Assembly (NCBI GenBank): GCA_933207985.1
Contig: OW240920.1
Coordinates: forward strand, 125,263,184-125,327,183
DNA length: 64,000 nt
Direction of reading: 5' to 3'
DNA from: Pelobates cultripes
Lineage: Eukaryota > Chordata > Amphibia > Anura > Pelobatidae
The translations under genes were made by a program, and so were the position numbers. This document shows, piece by piece, positions 1 to 11,586 of the stretch (positions are counted from its first letter, which is position 1; the number at the start of each line of letters is the position of its first letter). The notes below the pieces were generated by a model, which saw only the letters and a list, made by a program, of their open reading frames with translations, was not told the origin of the DNA and made no database searches.

Positions 1-1637
1 ACACATTTAGGAGTGTTGGGTAAGGAGAAACAGGGAAGGGTTGGGGGTTAAGGAGACACATTTAGGGGTGTTGGGGTAAAGAGAAACAGGGAAGGATTGG
101 GGGGTTTAGGAAACACACGGAGGGTTTGGGGATTAGGGAAAAAACTGCAGGGTCTGGGTGTTAAGGAGAAACAAGGAAGGGTTGGGGGGTTAAAGAGACA
201 CATTTAGGGGTGTTGGGGTAAGGAGTAACAGGGAAGGGTTGGGGGGTTAAGGAGACACATTTAGGGGTGTTGGGGTAAGGAGAAGCATGGAAGGATTTGG
301 GGTAGTGAGAAAAATTTAGGGGTTTGGGGGGTTAAGGAAACACATAAAGGGTCTGAGGGGGAAGGAGAAACAGGGAAGGTTTGGGGTTTAAGGGAGCACA
401 TTTAGGAGTGTTGGGGGTAAGGAGAAACAGGGAAGGGTCGGGGGGTTAAGAAGACACATTTAGGGGTGTTGGGGTAAGGAGAAACAGAGAAGGATAGGGG
501 GGGTTTAGGAAACACATGGAGGGTTTGGAGATTAGGGAATAAATGCAGGGTCTGGGGGTTAAGGAGAAGCAGGGAAGGGTTGGGGGTTAAGGAGACACAT
601 TTAGGGATGTTTGGGAAAGGAGAAGCATGGAAGGGTTGGGGGTTAAGGAGACACATTTAGGGATGTTTGGGAAAGGAGAAGCATGGAAGGGTTGGGGGTA
701 AGGAGAAGCATGGAATGGTTGGGGAGTAAGGAGAAAAATGCAGGGGTTTGGGGGGTTAAGGAAACACATAAAGGGTCTCTGGGTAAGGAGAAACAGGGAA
801 GGGTTTGGGGTTAAGGAGACACATTTAGGGATGTTAAGGGTAAGGAGAAGCATGGAAGGGTTAGGGGGTAGGGAGAAAAATGCAGAGGTTGGGGGGTTAA
901 GGAAACACATGGAGGGTCTCGGGGTAAGGGGAAAAATGCAGGGTCTGGGTGTTAAGGAGAAACAGGGCAGGGTTGGGGGTTTAAGGAGACACATTTAGGG
1001 GTGTTGGGGTAAGGAGAAACAGGGAAGGGTTGGGGGTAGGGAGAAAAATGCAGGGGCTGGGGTTTAAGGAGTAACATGGTGGGGTTGGGAGGGTAAGAAA
1101 ACACATGGAGGGGCTTGGGGTTAAGGAGACACATTTAGGGGGGGTAAGGAAACAGATGTAGGATCGGGGGGTTAGGGAAACACATGAAGGGTTAGGGGGG
1201 TAAGGAGAAACATGGAAGTATTCGGGGTCAGGAGAAAAATACAGGGGTTGGGGGGTTTAGGAATCAAATAAAGGGTCTGGGGTGTTAAGGAGAAACAGGG
1301 AAGGGTTGGAGTTAAGGAGACACATTTAGGGTTGTTGAGGTAAGGAGACATGTGGAAGGATTGGGGTAGGGAGAAAAATGCAGGGGCTGGGGATTTAAGG
1401 AGTAACATGGTGGAGTTGGGAGGGTAAGGAAACACCTGGAGGGGTTGGTGGGTTAAGGAGACACATGAAGAGATTCGGGGTAGGGAGAACATTGCAGGTG
1501 CCGAGGTTAAGGAAACACATGGAGGGTCTTGGGGGTTAAGGATAAGTTGGGAGGTTAAGGAGACATTTAGTTGCGGGGAGTTAAGGACACACTTTCAGGG
1601 AGACATATTTAGGATGTGGGGGTTAAGTTAACAGATG
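1..1637. repeat. GA-rich minisatellite array (unit 1 of the tandem block)
   Basis: Degenerate tandem array with units of about 28-29 bp. Two unit types alternate, one built on TTAAGGAGACACATTTAGG and one on TAAGGAGAAACAGGGAAGG, both followed by a G-rich linker. Longer stretches repeat nearly exactly (for example about 590-650 and 640-700), which suggests higher-order copying. Minus-strand translations look like Pro/Ser/Leu-rich peptides, but the period is not a fixed multiple of three and frames break often, so I call no gene. The same satellite recurs at 2963-3420, 6655-6789, 7490-7640, 12240-12354 and 12809-13640. The window begins inside the array. Confidence 0.9.
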
Positions 1638-1642
1638 GAGGG

Positions 1643-2962
1643 TGTGTGACGAAGTACCCTTCGCCACTTGTTCTTGGAGAACTAATGGCTAGCCTTTTAC
1701 CATGTGACTATGGCCCCTGGGATGTATGGCCCTTTAAAAGCCCTATTTGGGCATATTGGACTTTAATACACTGTTGCTGCCCCTTTACCTTATATGGGAA
1801 CAGCTTTACACTTTTGAAGTGGCACATTGGATACAGCCAAAGTGCCCAAGTAGTCGAAGTGGCCACCATTCCACAAACGAACACGTGGCGGTGGCCATTT
1901 TAATTTAGCCGAACGCGATCAGCAGTGTTTTGCCATCGAGTTCATGGAACTAAAATTGGATACTCGACGGCACGAACACCGCTGAAGTTTTACCTTCTCT
2001 GGAGCTTCAACCCTTTGAATGGAGTCGAACAGCGTTCGACAATACGAACGCCACATTAAGATTACAGATTTTCACGAATGGTCCCGTTCGTGCATTCGAA
2101 CGACACTTTAACATTGACATTTGCATGAACGGGTGCCGTTCGTGTATTTGAACTGACTTTATCATGGGGAATAGATCGGCCGCACAGCCAAATTTCCTGT
2201 TTTGGGCAGGAAAGCCAGGCTGCGGTCGGTCAAAAGAGACTTCCATAGACACTTGAACAGATGGCGATTTGACTATGTTCGGAGGATCTGAGCGCTGTTC
2301 GGATATATTGAGCGCTCAGATCAATGTTGGGGTTCTGTTCAGTATAATAGGAATTGTGTATTTTTATGTATTTTTACTGTTATTGTAAATGGAGATATTT
2401 TCTGTACCTGGAGATAATTAAGTTTACTACGGTTACTTAAGCCAATTATCTCCAGGACAGAGGGGAGGGATTTTACTGTGTATGTGGGAGTGTTATTTTG
2501 TTAATTAGTGTTCCCATTGGTTTGTGTCCCTTTTGTCCCAGTTTACCACCAGGTCCAGGGGGTGTGCCTCTGGCCTGAAAATGTGTATAAAAAGAATGTC
2601 TTTGTGTTCATTAAACAGATCATCTTGTACTTTTATGAAGTTTCGGCTCATGTTTGGGGGATTGGAGAACTACCACACTCTGGGGATTGCTATAATCACT
2701 ATACTCCCCAGAGTATAATCACTAGCTCTTGTAAGAGCTTGTTCTTGTTCCTGCTCTCTGGAATTCGGAGAGGTCGACCTACTGGAAGTTGGACCCTGGT
2801 CTTGGGTTCAGAGTGGGTGTAGACGGCGAGACCCCAAGCAAGCTGCGGCGGTTCTTGGGGTCTGCAGTGGTTATGGAGTCAGGTGCTTGGAGCCCTTGGA
2901 AAGCACTAGGAGCATCCATCAGCGCAAGGTACCAGGTCGGGGTGCCAAGCGGTTCCGTTACA
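1643..2962 (+). mobile_element. Solo LTR of an LTR retrotransposon
   Basis: A 1320-bp non-satellite block sits inside the GA-rich array. It begins TGTGTGACGAAG and ends GGTTCCGTTACA, giving TG...CA termini. It is flanked on both sides by GAGGG (1638-1642 and 2963-2967), a 5-bp target duplication typical of gypsy-type elements, although GAGGG is common in this satellite so the duplication alone is weak. A TATA box (TATAAAAA, 2586-2593) and an ATTAAA signal (2610-2615) set the plus orientation, with an unusually short distance between them. A strong inverted repeat (GGAGATAATT / AATTATCTCC) lies near 2420-2455. No gag or pol coding is present, so this is a recombined solo LTR. Confidence 0.75.
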
Positions 2963-3420
2963 GAGGGGTTGGGGGTTAAGGAGAAACATGGAGAGATTTG
3001 GGTTTAATGAGACACATATTTAAGGGCTGGGGTGTTAAGGAGACACATTAAGTGACTGAGGGGTTAAAGAGACACATAGAGAGCTAGTGGTACAAAGAGA
3101 CACAGAGAGCGCTGTGGGGGACAAAGAGACACACAGAGGGCTGAGGGACAACAAAGAGACACACAGAGGGGCTAGGGAGATGAGAGAGACCCATAAAGGC
3201 TCTGGAAGGGATGAGATGCACAGAGGGGCTGGGGAAGAGGAAAAGGGGACACACAGAGGGGTTGGGCGACAAAGACACACAGAGGGGCTCTGAAAGGACA
3301 AAGAGACACAAAGGGACTGGGGGGGCAAAGAAACACACAGAACGGCTGGGGGGACTAAGAGAGGAGCTGGGAAGAGAAAGAAACATACAAAGTAGTTGGT
3401 GGAGAAAGAGACAAACAAAG
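2963..3420. repeat. GA-rich minisatellite array, continued
   Basis: Continuation of the window-start array past the LTR. Here the units shift to a GACAAAGAGACACACAGAGGGGCTGG-like form, the same form found at 6655-6789, 7490-7640 and 13370-13640. This subtype always sits immediately left of the shared segment that begins AGTTGGCAAATTGTGTTA. Confidence 0.88.
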
Positions 3421-3655
3421 TTGGCAAATTGTGTTACTGGTAAAGGGTATACCAGTAGCTACATAAAATATCACAAGTTACAACCTCCAATACTCATCTT
3501 CATATTTAGGATAGTCAAGCTCCAAGTCTTCATACACACCCAGGTGAGGAGCAGATCTCTATGTTGTGTAGGTGGACTCGTGGCAACTGGCAGGAAACAA
3601 AATGTTCAAATATTTATTGCAGCAGGTACCCTTATGACATCACTTCCTCTCATCT
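3420..3655. repeat. Shared segment of the tandem block, copy 1
   Basis: Begins TTGGCAAATTGTGTTA and includes the phrases CTACATAAAATATCACAAG and GGAGCAGATCTCTATG. It matches 7642-7870 and 13642-13870 almost base for base. In this copy the homology stops near 3650 and jumps straight into L2 sequence, so about 440 bp or more present in copy 2 is missing here. No coding capacity is recognisable; short frames in it recur in all copies. Confidence 0.85.
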
Positions 3656-6180
3656 AGCACTCCTTCCCATATATTTCGTGATTTCAATATCCCAATCAAC
3701 AACCCCAATTGCCCTGATGCCTCGTCTGCTCTCTGTAACCTCCTCCTTTGGCCTTACGTAATGGACCAATTTAGCAACCCATACAGCGGGAAACACTATT
3801 TCACACATTTAACTCTCTTCTTCGCCCTTTTGTTCCTCCTCCACCTACTAACTTTACCACCTCAGACTTTGCAACTCACTTCACTGACAAGATCTCTACA
3901 ATCAGGGAAGAGATCTCTCATCTTTCTTCTTCCCCTTACAATACTTCCCCTAACCTCACTCCCTCTGCTGTTCTATGTTCATTCGCACCCGCTACAGTGG
4001 AAGAGGTTTCTGCTCTGCTCCAGTCCTCCCGCCCTACCACCTGTCCCTAGAGCCAATTCCCTCATATCTCATCCATTCTCGGTCTTCTTCTCTTTCTCTA
4101 CCTCTCACTAAAATTCTCCATCTCTCTCTCTCTCTCTTCTGGCATATTTCCATCGCCCTTCAAACATGCAACTATAACCCCAATTCTAAAGAAGCCCAAC
4201 CTTGACCCAAACTCCCCGTCCAACAACTGACACTGTTGATCATCAACAGCTTCTTCTTATCCTCCGCAATATCAGTCTACAAGATATTGCTCTCTCCTGG
4301 TGCTCCTCCTACCTCTCTCAGTGCTCTTTCAGTGTTTCTTTCTCTGGCTCTGCTTCTTCTCCCCAAATCCTCTCTGTTGGTGTCCCCCAAGGTTCAGTCC
4401 TTGGTCCCCTACTGTTCTCTATCTATACTGCCTCCCTTGGTAAACTCATAAGCGTCTTTGGCTTCCAATATAATTTCTATGCGGATGACACGAAAATCTA
4501 CCTGTCCTCTCCTGATCTCTCCCCGTCCCTCTTGACTAGTGTTTCTGACTGCCTCTCTGCTATTTCTAACTGGATGGCTGCCCACTTCCTTAAACTCAAC
4601 TTGACCAAAACTAAAATTCTGGCCTTTCCTTACTCAAGTGTTGCTACTCCTGAGTCGGTCTCCCTCTAAGTCAAGTCAACAGTGCTACCATCAGCTCCAC
4701 CACGCAGGCTCGCTACCTAGGTGTTCTCTTTGACTCCGACCTTCACACCTCATGTTTAGTCTATCGCCAAATAATGTCACTTACATCTCAAAAACATTGC
4801 GCGCATCCGACCGTACTTAACGCCAGATGCGACTAAGGTGCTGGTCCATTCCACTGTACTTTCTCACCTTGAGTACTGTGATCCGCTTCTCAGTGGTCTT
4901 ACGTGCTCTTTGTCACGATTCCGGAACCTAACACGCCAACAGGTCACAGAGAGGAAGGGTGCTATACCGGTCCTTAGAGTGGCCGGGCTAAGCACGCTAA
5001 GAATAGTCAGGAGATAAGCCAAGTAAAGGTAGCCAGAAAACGGGAGAACGAGAAACAAGCCGAGGTCAAAGGAGTGGAGAAGACAGGATAATCGGAATAA
5101 CGAGCCAAAAAAATGGAAACCAGAGAGCAACACGAGAGAACAGCACTACAGGTATCACAACAGGGCACTGAGGGACAGGACAGGTAAGTATAAATACCCT
5201 TGGTTTAATTCTGATTGGATAACTTCCAATCAGAATTAACAATCACATGTGGGGGATATCTATATATCTATATGATTGTGGTACTGTTTCTTTAACGCCG
5301 GGTCACTCACGTGACCCCGGCGTTTGCATAATTTAGTGACCTTCCAGCGTGCAGCGTTATACATGCTGCCGCTGGGGGGTGTGGAGGACGCGAGCGGCAG
5401 AGAGGAGACGCCGCTCGCCGACAGGTGAGACGAGGGGAGACCGCGGGTGGCGACGGACTGAGGGTGAGTGCTGCAAGTGGCGTGCAGCCTCCCCTCCTAG
5501 CCGCCCGCGGATCCCTGACACTCTTAACTTGCGCTGTTACATTCCATAATGAATGCGGCGGCGAGGCTCATCTTCCTGTCCGCCCGCACCTCCCACGCCT
5601 CACCCTTCTGTCAATCCCTACATTGGCTTCCTGTAAGATATAGGGCTCAATTTAAAATTCTGGTTCTTGCTTTCAAATCTCTACATAATGCTGCTCTCAC
5701 CTATCTATCCTCCCTAATACACAAGTACGTCCCGTCTAGGCCCTTACGCTCTGCTGAAGACTTGCGTCTATCTTCTGTCCATACTCCCACCTCTGATGCT
5801 CGCCTTCAAGACTTCGAGGGCTGCACCGTTCCCGTGGAACTCACTTCCCTCCTTGGTTAAATGCTCACCCAGTCTCAACACCTTCAAAAAAATCATTAAA
5901 AACCCACTTCTTCATAAAAGTGTATCAATTAAACAGTTAATAGCTCCCGACTGATTCCTCTCTTGCAACTGTCATTAGTCTAATACTATCCTTACCTTTT
6001 TGTGTCATGTTACCCCACTCCCTCTAGCAAGTAAGCTCATTGAGCAGGGCCCTCAACCTCTCTGTTCCTGTGTGTCCAACTTGTCTGGTTACAACTACAT
6101 GTCTGTTCGTCCACCCACTGTAAAGCGCTGCGGAATTTGTTGGCGCTATATAAATAATAACATAATAACAATAATATAAT
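3656..6180 (+). mobile_element. L2-clade LINE, copy 1 (decayed, internally deleted)
   Basis: Non-LTR retrotransposon remnant. Reverse transcriptase motifs are readable at about 4202-4669: [16 protein letters not shown] and the catalytic YADDT. Downstream the C-terminal part is broken by frameshifts. The 3' end carries the L2-style tail TGTAAAGCGCTGCGGAATT then GGCGCTATATAAATAATAA near 6120-6165. Compared with the second copy (8280-11225) it lacks a stretch around 3800 (between GCGGGAAACAC and TATTTCACAC) and another around 4220. It is interrupted by a 620-bp insertion at 4902-5521. It cannot make an active protein. Clade assignment rests on the RT motif style and tail, not on a search. Confidence 0.8.
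4902..5521. mobile_element. 620-bp insertion within L2 copy 1, 5-bp target duplication
   Basis: The L2 sequence reads continuously in copy 2 (near 10580), but in copy 1 it is split by 620 bp flanked by TCTTA on both sides (4897-4901 and 5522-5526). The insert starts CGTGCTCTTTGTCACG and ends GGATCCCTGACAC. Its right half (5290-5520) is GC-rich. It has no long frame I recognise (short frames at 5349-5643 are GC-driven) and no clear terminal inverted repeats, so superfamily is unassigned. It was gained after the two L2 copies separated. Confidence 0.65.
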
Positions 6181-6213
6181 ATTTGTTGATAGCTATTATA
6201 TATCTCCATATAA

Positions 6214-6533
6214 TCAACAACAGGTGACAGATCAGGTAAATTCAGTAGCCTGTAAAATAAAAAGAAGGGTATCTAACAGCAACAGTGAGACTCAACTAGT
6301 ATTTTGCCTTGGGCCCTATAACATCATGATCTCTGTGAGGTAATGTTTAAGATAAAAGGGTGCTCATTTTCCTAGCTGGTTGGTAACTTGCTGTTTTTCC
6401 TAGTATTCTTGAGGATCAAAGTGGTGAACAAATGAGGACCTCACACAAAGGCCCACTCACACTCAACGTCACCCATACCTTCGGGTTATTTACTAAACTG
6501 AGAATTTTAGTGAATTCAAAGTGAATTTAACAT
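6214..6533. repeat. Right shared segment of the tandem block, copy 1
   Basis: Starts near CAACAGGTGACAGATCAG and runs through CTAGCTGGTTGGTAACTTG to the foldback MITE terminus GGTTATTTACTAAACTGAG (6484-6502). It matches 11268-11586 almost completely and 14281-14493 partly. No gene is recognisable. Confidence 0.82.
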
Positions 6534-6654
6534 TTAAAGGAACACTATAGGATTAGGTACAAAAACATGTATTCCTGACCCTGATAAACACTATCTAGCC
6601 CCCCTAAATATAGTAAAATCTTATCTTTATTCCAGTCTGCTTGTGTTGGCTCTG
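6534..6654. mobile_element. T2/Kolobok-type MITE, truncated left end
   Basis: Begins TTAAAGGAACACTATAGG, the T2-MITE terminus, and matches the left end of the complete element at 11587-12150. It is cut after GTGTTGGCTCTG, where GA-rich minisatellite of the next unit begins (6655). The truncation point is therefore the unit 1/unit 2 junction of the tandem block. Confidence 0.75.
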
Positions 6655-7640
6655 CGACAAAGAGACACACAGAGAGGCTAGGGGGAGAAGAGAGAGACAC
6701 ACAAAAAGACTGGGGCGGGGGGAGACCAACAAAGGTTCTGCAAGGGAAGAGTCACAGAGTGGCTGGGGAAGGGGAAAAAAAGAGACACATAGATTTATAA
6801 CTGAGAAGATATAATGAGCATTTTTCTGCTTAACCTACCTGCCAAGCGGAGATATTGAGCGGACACGACTGCTCCCAACCCCCACCTCTGCACCACAACA
6901 ACAACTGCGGGGCACGGCAGAGGCATACTTCACCCCTAAAGCTATGTACCGAATGCTGCCTGAACCCACGTAGCCACTGAGAACAGAACACAGGAAGGGG
7001 CACTGGTAACCTCTCCCAACTCTTAGCTTACACTGTGCACACTTAAAATTCTCAGAGCAGCCCTACTAGGCTACACCCATCGCATCACTTATTAAATTTT
7101 ACCCGGTCTAATAGCCTTATGACGGGGGCCCCCAGATCTACTGGCTTAAGCATAGACGAAGGTGACCCCCACTAACGGGGATACCCACCCCGCACAAAGG
7201 TTACAGACCACACACACGCCGGAACATCCAGGCATGATATCAACGGTTATTTTCACACACAAACCCCTCAGCACACCAGCCAGACAAATTCCTTGTATCA
7301 TCTAAGCAATGTTACTGTTCATGGGAGTCTTTAAACTTGTTGATATTGAAATATATAAAAATGTGCGAAAAATCATGCCACTACCTAACATGTATGTATC
7401 TGCTTTTATATACGCTGTTGTGGTGTCCTGACGAAGCTATGTAACTCCCCGCACAATAAAAATAAAGAATAATAAAAAAATAAAAAAACGAGACACAAGT
7501 TGGGGGACTAAGAGACACAAAGAATAGCTGAGGAGGACAAAGAAACACAGAGGGGGTGGGGGGGGGGGCTAAGAGACAAACAGAAGGGCTGAGGGGGACA
7601 AAGAGACACACAGAGGGGCTGGGAAGAGGACGAGACACAC
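6655..7640. repeat. GA-rich minisatellite of unit 2, split by an L1-like tail
   Basis: Satellite at 6655-6789 and 7490-7640 aligns unit by unit with the uninterrupted array at about 13370-13640, including the distinctive AGACCAACAAAGGTTCTGC and GAGTCACAGAGTGGCTGGGG. The interruption (6790-7489) is listed separately. Confidence 0.85.
6790..7489 (+). mobile_element. 5'-truncated L1/Tx1-like LINE 3' end with A-rich tail
   Basis: About 700 bp of non-satellite DNA ending in an A-rich tail (CACAATAAAAATAAAG followed by AATAAAAAAATAAAAAAA-type sequence), flanked by GAGACACA on both sides (6782-6789 and 7490-7497). The corresponding position in unit 3 (about 13491-13510) is uninterrupted and acts as an empty site. 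The A-tail, short target duplication and lack of a 5' end indicate target-primed reverse transcription. The text near 7330-7440 (repeated short frames, then GTGTCCTGACGAAGC) looks like the 3' UTR of an L1-like element, but no coding domain is present, so the clade is tentative. Confidence 0.6.
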
Positions 7641-7641
7641 A

Positions 7642-8160
7642 AAGTTGGCAAATTGTGTTATTGGCAAAGGGTATATGAGTAGCTACATAAAATATCACAA
7701 GTTACAACCTCCAATACTCATCTTCAGATTTAGGATAGTCAAGCTCCAAGTCTTCAGACACATCCAGGCGAGGAGCAGATCTCTATGTTGTGTAGATGGA
7801 CTCGTGGCAACTGGCATGAAACAGAATGTTCAAACATTTATTGCAGCAGTTTCCCTTATGACATCACAGACTAACATCACTAGTAATTCATATCTAAGGA
7901 TCTCTGATACAAACATGGAGAAAGAATGATTTTATAATCAACCTAAAAGGGATCTTCTCAGTCAATATACATTTTATATCAATCTAAAGGGAAACAATCA
8001 ATAATGTCCAACTCACTATAATCCCCCCCAACCTTCCTGAATTTAGTCACTCTTCTGGCCATCAAAGAGTCACATAGCTTTAGCAGTTCATTTCTTTGTT
8101 TCTGTATCTTTCCACCTTCACTCATACTCATATTACAGTTTTACTAAAAAAAAATAAAAT
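7642..8160. repeat. Shared segment of the tandem block, copy 2
   Basis: Full-length form of the shared segment. It matches 13642-14165 along its length, including ATCACTAGTAATTCATATC and the region ending near CTCATATTACAGTTTTACT, where an A-rich run begins. The first 230 bp also match 3420-3650. It contains a 94-codon frame (7645-7929) that is near-identical in copy 3, reflecting recent duplication rather than demonstrated coding. Confidence 0.85.
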
Positions 8161-8279
8161 AAAAAAATATATACATATATTTCTACTTTTCAATAGGTAA
8201 AAGTAACCAGTTTGGAAAAATCTTAAATCCAGTGAGATATCCACCCTTCCTTTTTCTGGTTTAAAATGTAGAACTCATA

Positions 8280-11225
8280 TTTTTCTACTCTCTCACTCCT
8301 ACCCACAATCGATCTCATCCTAGACCCCATGCATACAAAACCTATTCACACCTCCTGTCACTTTCTTTCCTCCTGCTTCTAGCAGATGGTTATGTCTCTC
8401 CCAATCCAGGGTCCTTCACCTTCTCTACACACTAAGAAAACCAGAAACCCCACAAACCTCATCACAATGCTCTGCCCCTTTACTCTCACTTACCAACATT
8501 CAGTGTGCACTCTGGAATGCCCACTCAGTAATTTAAAATCAACAGCCATACACTACTTTTTCATCTTAAACTCACTCACACTACTTGCACTTACAGAGAC
8601 CTGGCTGTTCCCCTCTGATAGCGCTACTCTTGCCTCTTTATGTTTTAGTGGGTTACAATTCTCTCACACTCCCAGACTCAACTGTAAAGGAGGTGGTGTA
8701 GGCATCCTTCTTCCCCCTCAATTTACATTTCAACCAATCATAACTCCCCCTACCCTATCCTTTTCTTCTTTTAAAGTTCATACTGTCTGCCTATTTAACC
8801 CCCCCCCCCCTAGTTGTCCTAGACTATTCATTGAGCACTTTTCTTCCTGGCTTCCCATATATTTCGGGATTTCAATATCTCAATCAACAACCCCAATTGC
8901 CCTGATGCCTCTTGTCTGCTCTCGCTAACCTCCTCCTTTGGCCTTACTCAATGGTCCAATTTGGCAACCCATACAGCGGGAAACACTCGTTATCTCGCCT
9001 TCACCAATCTCTGTACCGCCTCTAATCTCTCCAATATTCCTTTTCCTCTATCTGACCACCATCTGCTGACTTTTGACATCGGCATACCTAAGACCCAATT
9101 GACACCACTGTCTGAACATCAATCTCCAATGTCTTGACCTAGAGCATTTCTACACTAATCTCCAAACGCTGTTGGAGAAAGTCTCACTGTGCGTCTGACT
9201 TTCTCCACTATAAATTTATGCTGCGCTCATACAGCTTGGCTCTTTCCTCTGGAAAAGTAAATTACTTCAATACCCTCATAACCAAACTGTCCCACGAACC
9301 CAAACGACTATTTCACACATTTAACTCTCTTCTTCGCCCTATTGTTCCTCCTCCACCTACTAACTTGACCGCCACAGACTTTGCTACTCACTTCACTGAC
9401 AATCAGGGAAGAGATCTCTCATCTTTCTTCTTCCCCTTACAATACTTCACCTAACCTCACTCCCTCTGCTGTTCTATGTTCATTCGCCCCGCTACAGTGG
9501 AAGAGGTTTCTGCTCCAGTCCTCCCTTATCTCATCCGTACTCTGTCTTCTTCTCTTTCTCTACCTCTCACAAAAATTCTCAATCTCTCTCTCTCTTCTGG
9601 CATATTTCCATCACCCTTCAAACATGCAACTATAACACCAATTCTAAAGAAGCCCAACCTTGACCCTAACTCCCCGTCCAACTACCATCCTAACTCGCTA
9701 CTGCCTTTGGCATCCAATATCCTTGAAAGAGTTGTGTATGCGAGACTGACAGAATCCCTCGAGTCCAACTATCTGCTAAAACAGCTTTAGTCTGGTTTCC
9801 ACACTAAGCACTTTGTGGAAACGGCAATGACCAAAGTATTCAATTATCTATTCGCTGCAAAAATCTCGTGGTCACTACTCTATCCTAATTCTCCTTGACC
9901 TGTCTGCTGCTTTTGACACTGTTGATCAACAGCTTCTTCTTATCCTCCGCAATATCGATCTACAAGATATTGCTCTCTACTGGTGCTCCTCCTACCTCTC
10001 TCAGTGCTCTTTCAGTGTTTCTTTCTCTGGCTCTGCTTCTTCTCCCCAAATCCTCTCTGTTGGTGTCCCCCAAGGTTCAGTCCTTGGTCCCCTACTGTTC
10101 TCTATCTATACTGCCTCCCTTGGTAAACTCATTAGCGTCTTTGGCTTCCAATATAATTTCTACGAAGATGACACGAAAATCTACCTGTCCTCTCCTGATC
10201 TCTCCCCGTGCCTCTTGACTAGTGTTTCTGACTGCCTCTCTGCTATTTCTAACTGGATGGCTGCCCACTTCCTTAAACTCAACTTGACCAAAACTGAAAT
10301 TCTGGTCTTTCCTCCCTCAAGTGTTGCTACTTCTGCGTCGGTCTCCCTCTAAGTCAACAGTGCTACCATCAGCTCCACCACGCAGGCTCGCTACCTAGGT
10401 GTTCTCTTTGACTCTGACCTCTCCTTCACGCCTCATGTTTAGTCTATTGCCAAATCCTGTCGCTTCCATCTCAAAAACATTGCGCGCATCCGGCCCTACT
10501 TAACGCCAGATGCGACTAAGGTGCTGGTCTATTCCACTGTACTTTCTCACCTTGACTACTGTGATCTGCTTCTCAGTGGTCTTAACTTGCGCCGTTACAG
10601 TCCTTAATGAATGTGGCGTTGAGGCTCATCTTCCTGTCCGCCCGCACCTCCCACTTCTGTCAGTCCCTACATTGTCTTCCTGTAAGATATAAGGCTCAAT
10701 TTAAAATTCTGGTTCTTGCTGTTAAATCTCTACATAATGCTGCTCCCACCTATCTATCCTCCCAGTCCCTAATACACAAGTATGTCCCATCTAGGCCCTA
10801 ACGCTCTGCTGAAGACTTGCGTCTATCTTCTGTCCGTACTCCCACCTCTGATGCTCACCTTCAAGACTTCTCGAGGGCTGCACTGTTCCTGTGGAACTCA
10901 CTTCCCTCCTCCGTTAGATGCTCACCCAGGCTCCACTCCTTTAGAAAATAATTAAAAACCCACTTCTTCATAAAAGCGTATCAATTAAACTTTTAATAGC
11001 TCCCGACTGATTCCTCTCTTGCAACTGTCATTAGTCTAATACTATCCTTACCATTTGTGTCACTTTACCCCACTCCCTGTAGCATGTAAGCTTATTGAGC
11101 AGGGCCCTCAATCCCTCTGTTCCTGTGTGTTCAACTTGTCTGGTTAGAACTACATGTCTGTTCGGCCACCCACTGTAAAGCGCTGCGGAATTTGTTGGCG
11201 CTATATACATAATAACATAATAATA
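8280..11225 (+). mobile_element. L2-clade LINE, copy 2 (longer, decayed)
   Basis: Longer partner of the L2 at 3656-6180. The endonuclease-like part is visible at 8386-8928 (ALTETWLFPSD, then GGGVGILLP), although several frames are needed. The RT region is near 9900-10220, with [16 protein letters not shown] in one frame. The catalytic box reads YEDDT at about 10160 (TACGAAGATGACACG) where copy 1 has YADDT, an inactivating-type change. The 3' tail is AAGCGCTGCGGAATTTG then GGCGCTATATACATAATAA near 11180-11215. Multiple frameshifts make it dead. The 5' limit is approximate. Confidence 0.8.
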
Positions 11226-11267
11226 ATAGATTATTTGTTGATAGCTATTATATATCTCTATATAATC

Positions 11268-11586
11268 ATCAACAGGTGACAGATCAGCTAAATTCAATAG
11301 CCTGTAAAATAAAAAGAAGGGTATCGAACAGCGACAGTGAGGCTCAACTAGTATTTTGTCTTGGGCCCTATAACATCATGATCTTTGTGAGGTAATTTTT
11401 TTAGATAAAAGGGTGCTCATTTTCCTAGCTGGTTGGTAACTTGCTATTTTTCCTAGTATTCTTGAGGATCAAAGTGGTGAACAAATGAGGACATCACACA
11501 AAGGCCCACTCACACTCAAGGTCACCCATACCGTCGGGTTATTTTCTAAACTGAGAATCTTAGTGAATTTAAAGTGAATTTAGAAT
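11268..11586. repeat. Right shared segment of the tandem block, copy 2
   Basis: Near-identical to 6214-6533, ending in a foldback MITE terminus (GGTTATTTTCTAAACTGAG, about 11536). The matching inverted terminus, CTTAGTAAATAACCC, is at about 12217-12231, so the MITE spans roughly 11536-12231 with the T2 element nested inside it. Confidence 0.82.

Noticed and set aside
402..1492. Minus-strand Pro/Leu/Ser-rich frames (CVSLTPNPS repeats)
   Set aside because: Satellite translations with frequent frame breaks; no start context or domain.
1..1640. TTAGGGG-like text suggesting an interstitial telomere
   Set aside because: The repeat unit is about 28-29 bp of GA-rich sequence, not a hexamer array.
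7645..7929. 94-codon frame repeated at 13651-13935 with near-identical protein
   Set aside because: The similarity comes from recent duplication of the whole segment; no domain, and copy 1 (3420-3655) loses the frame.
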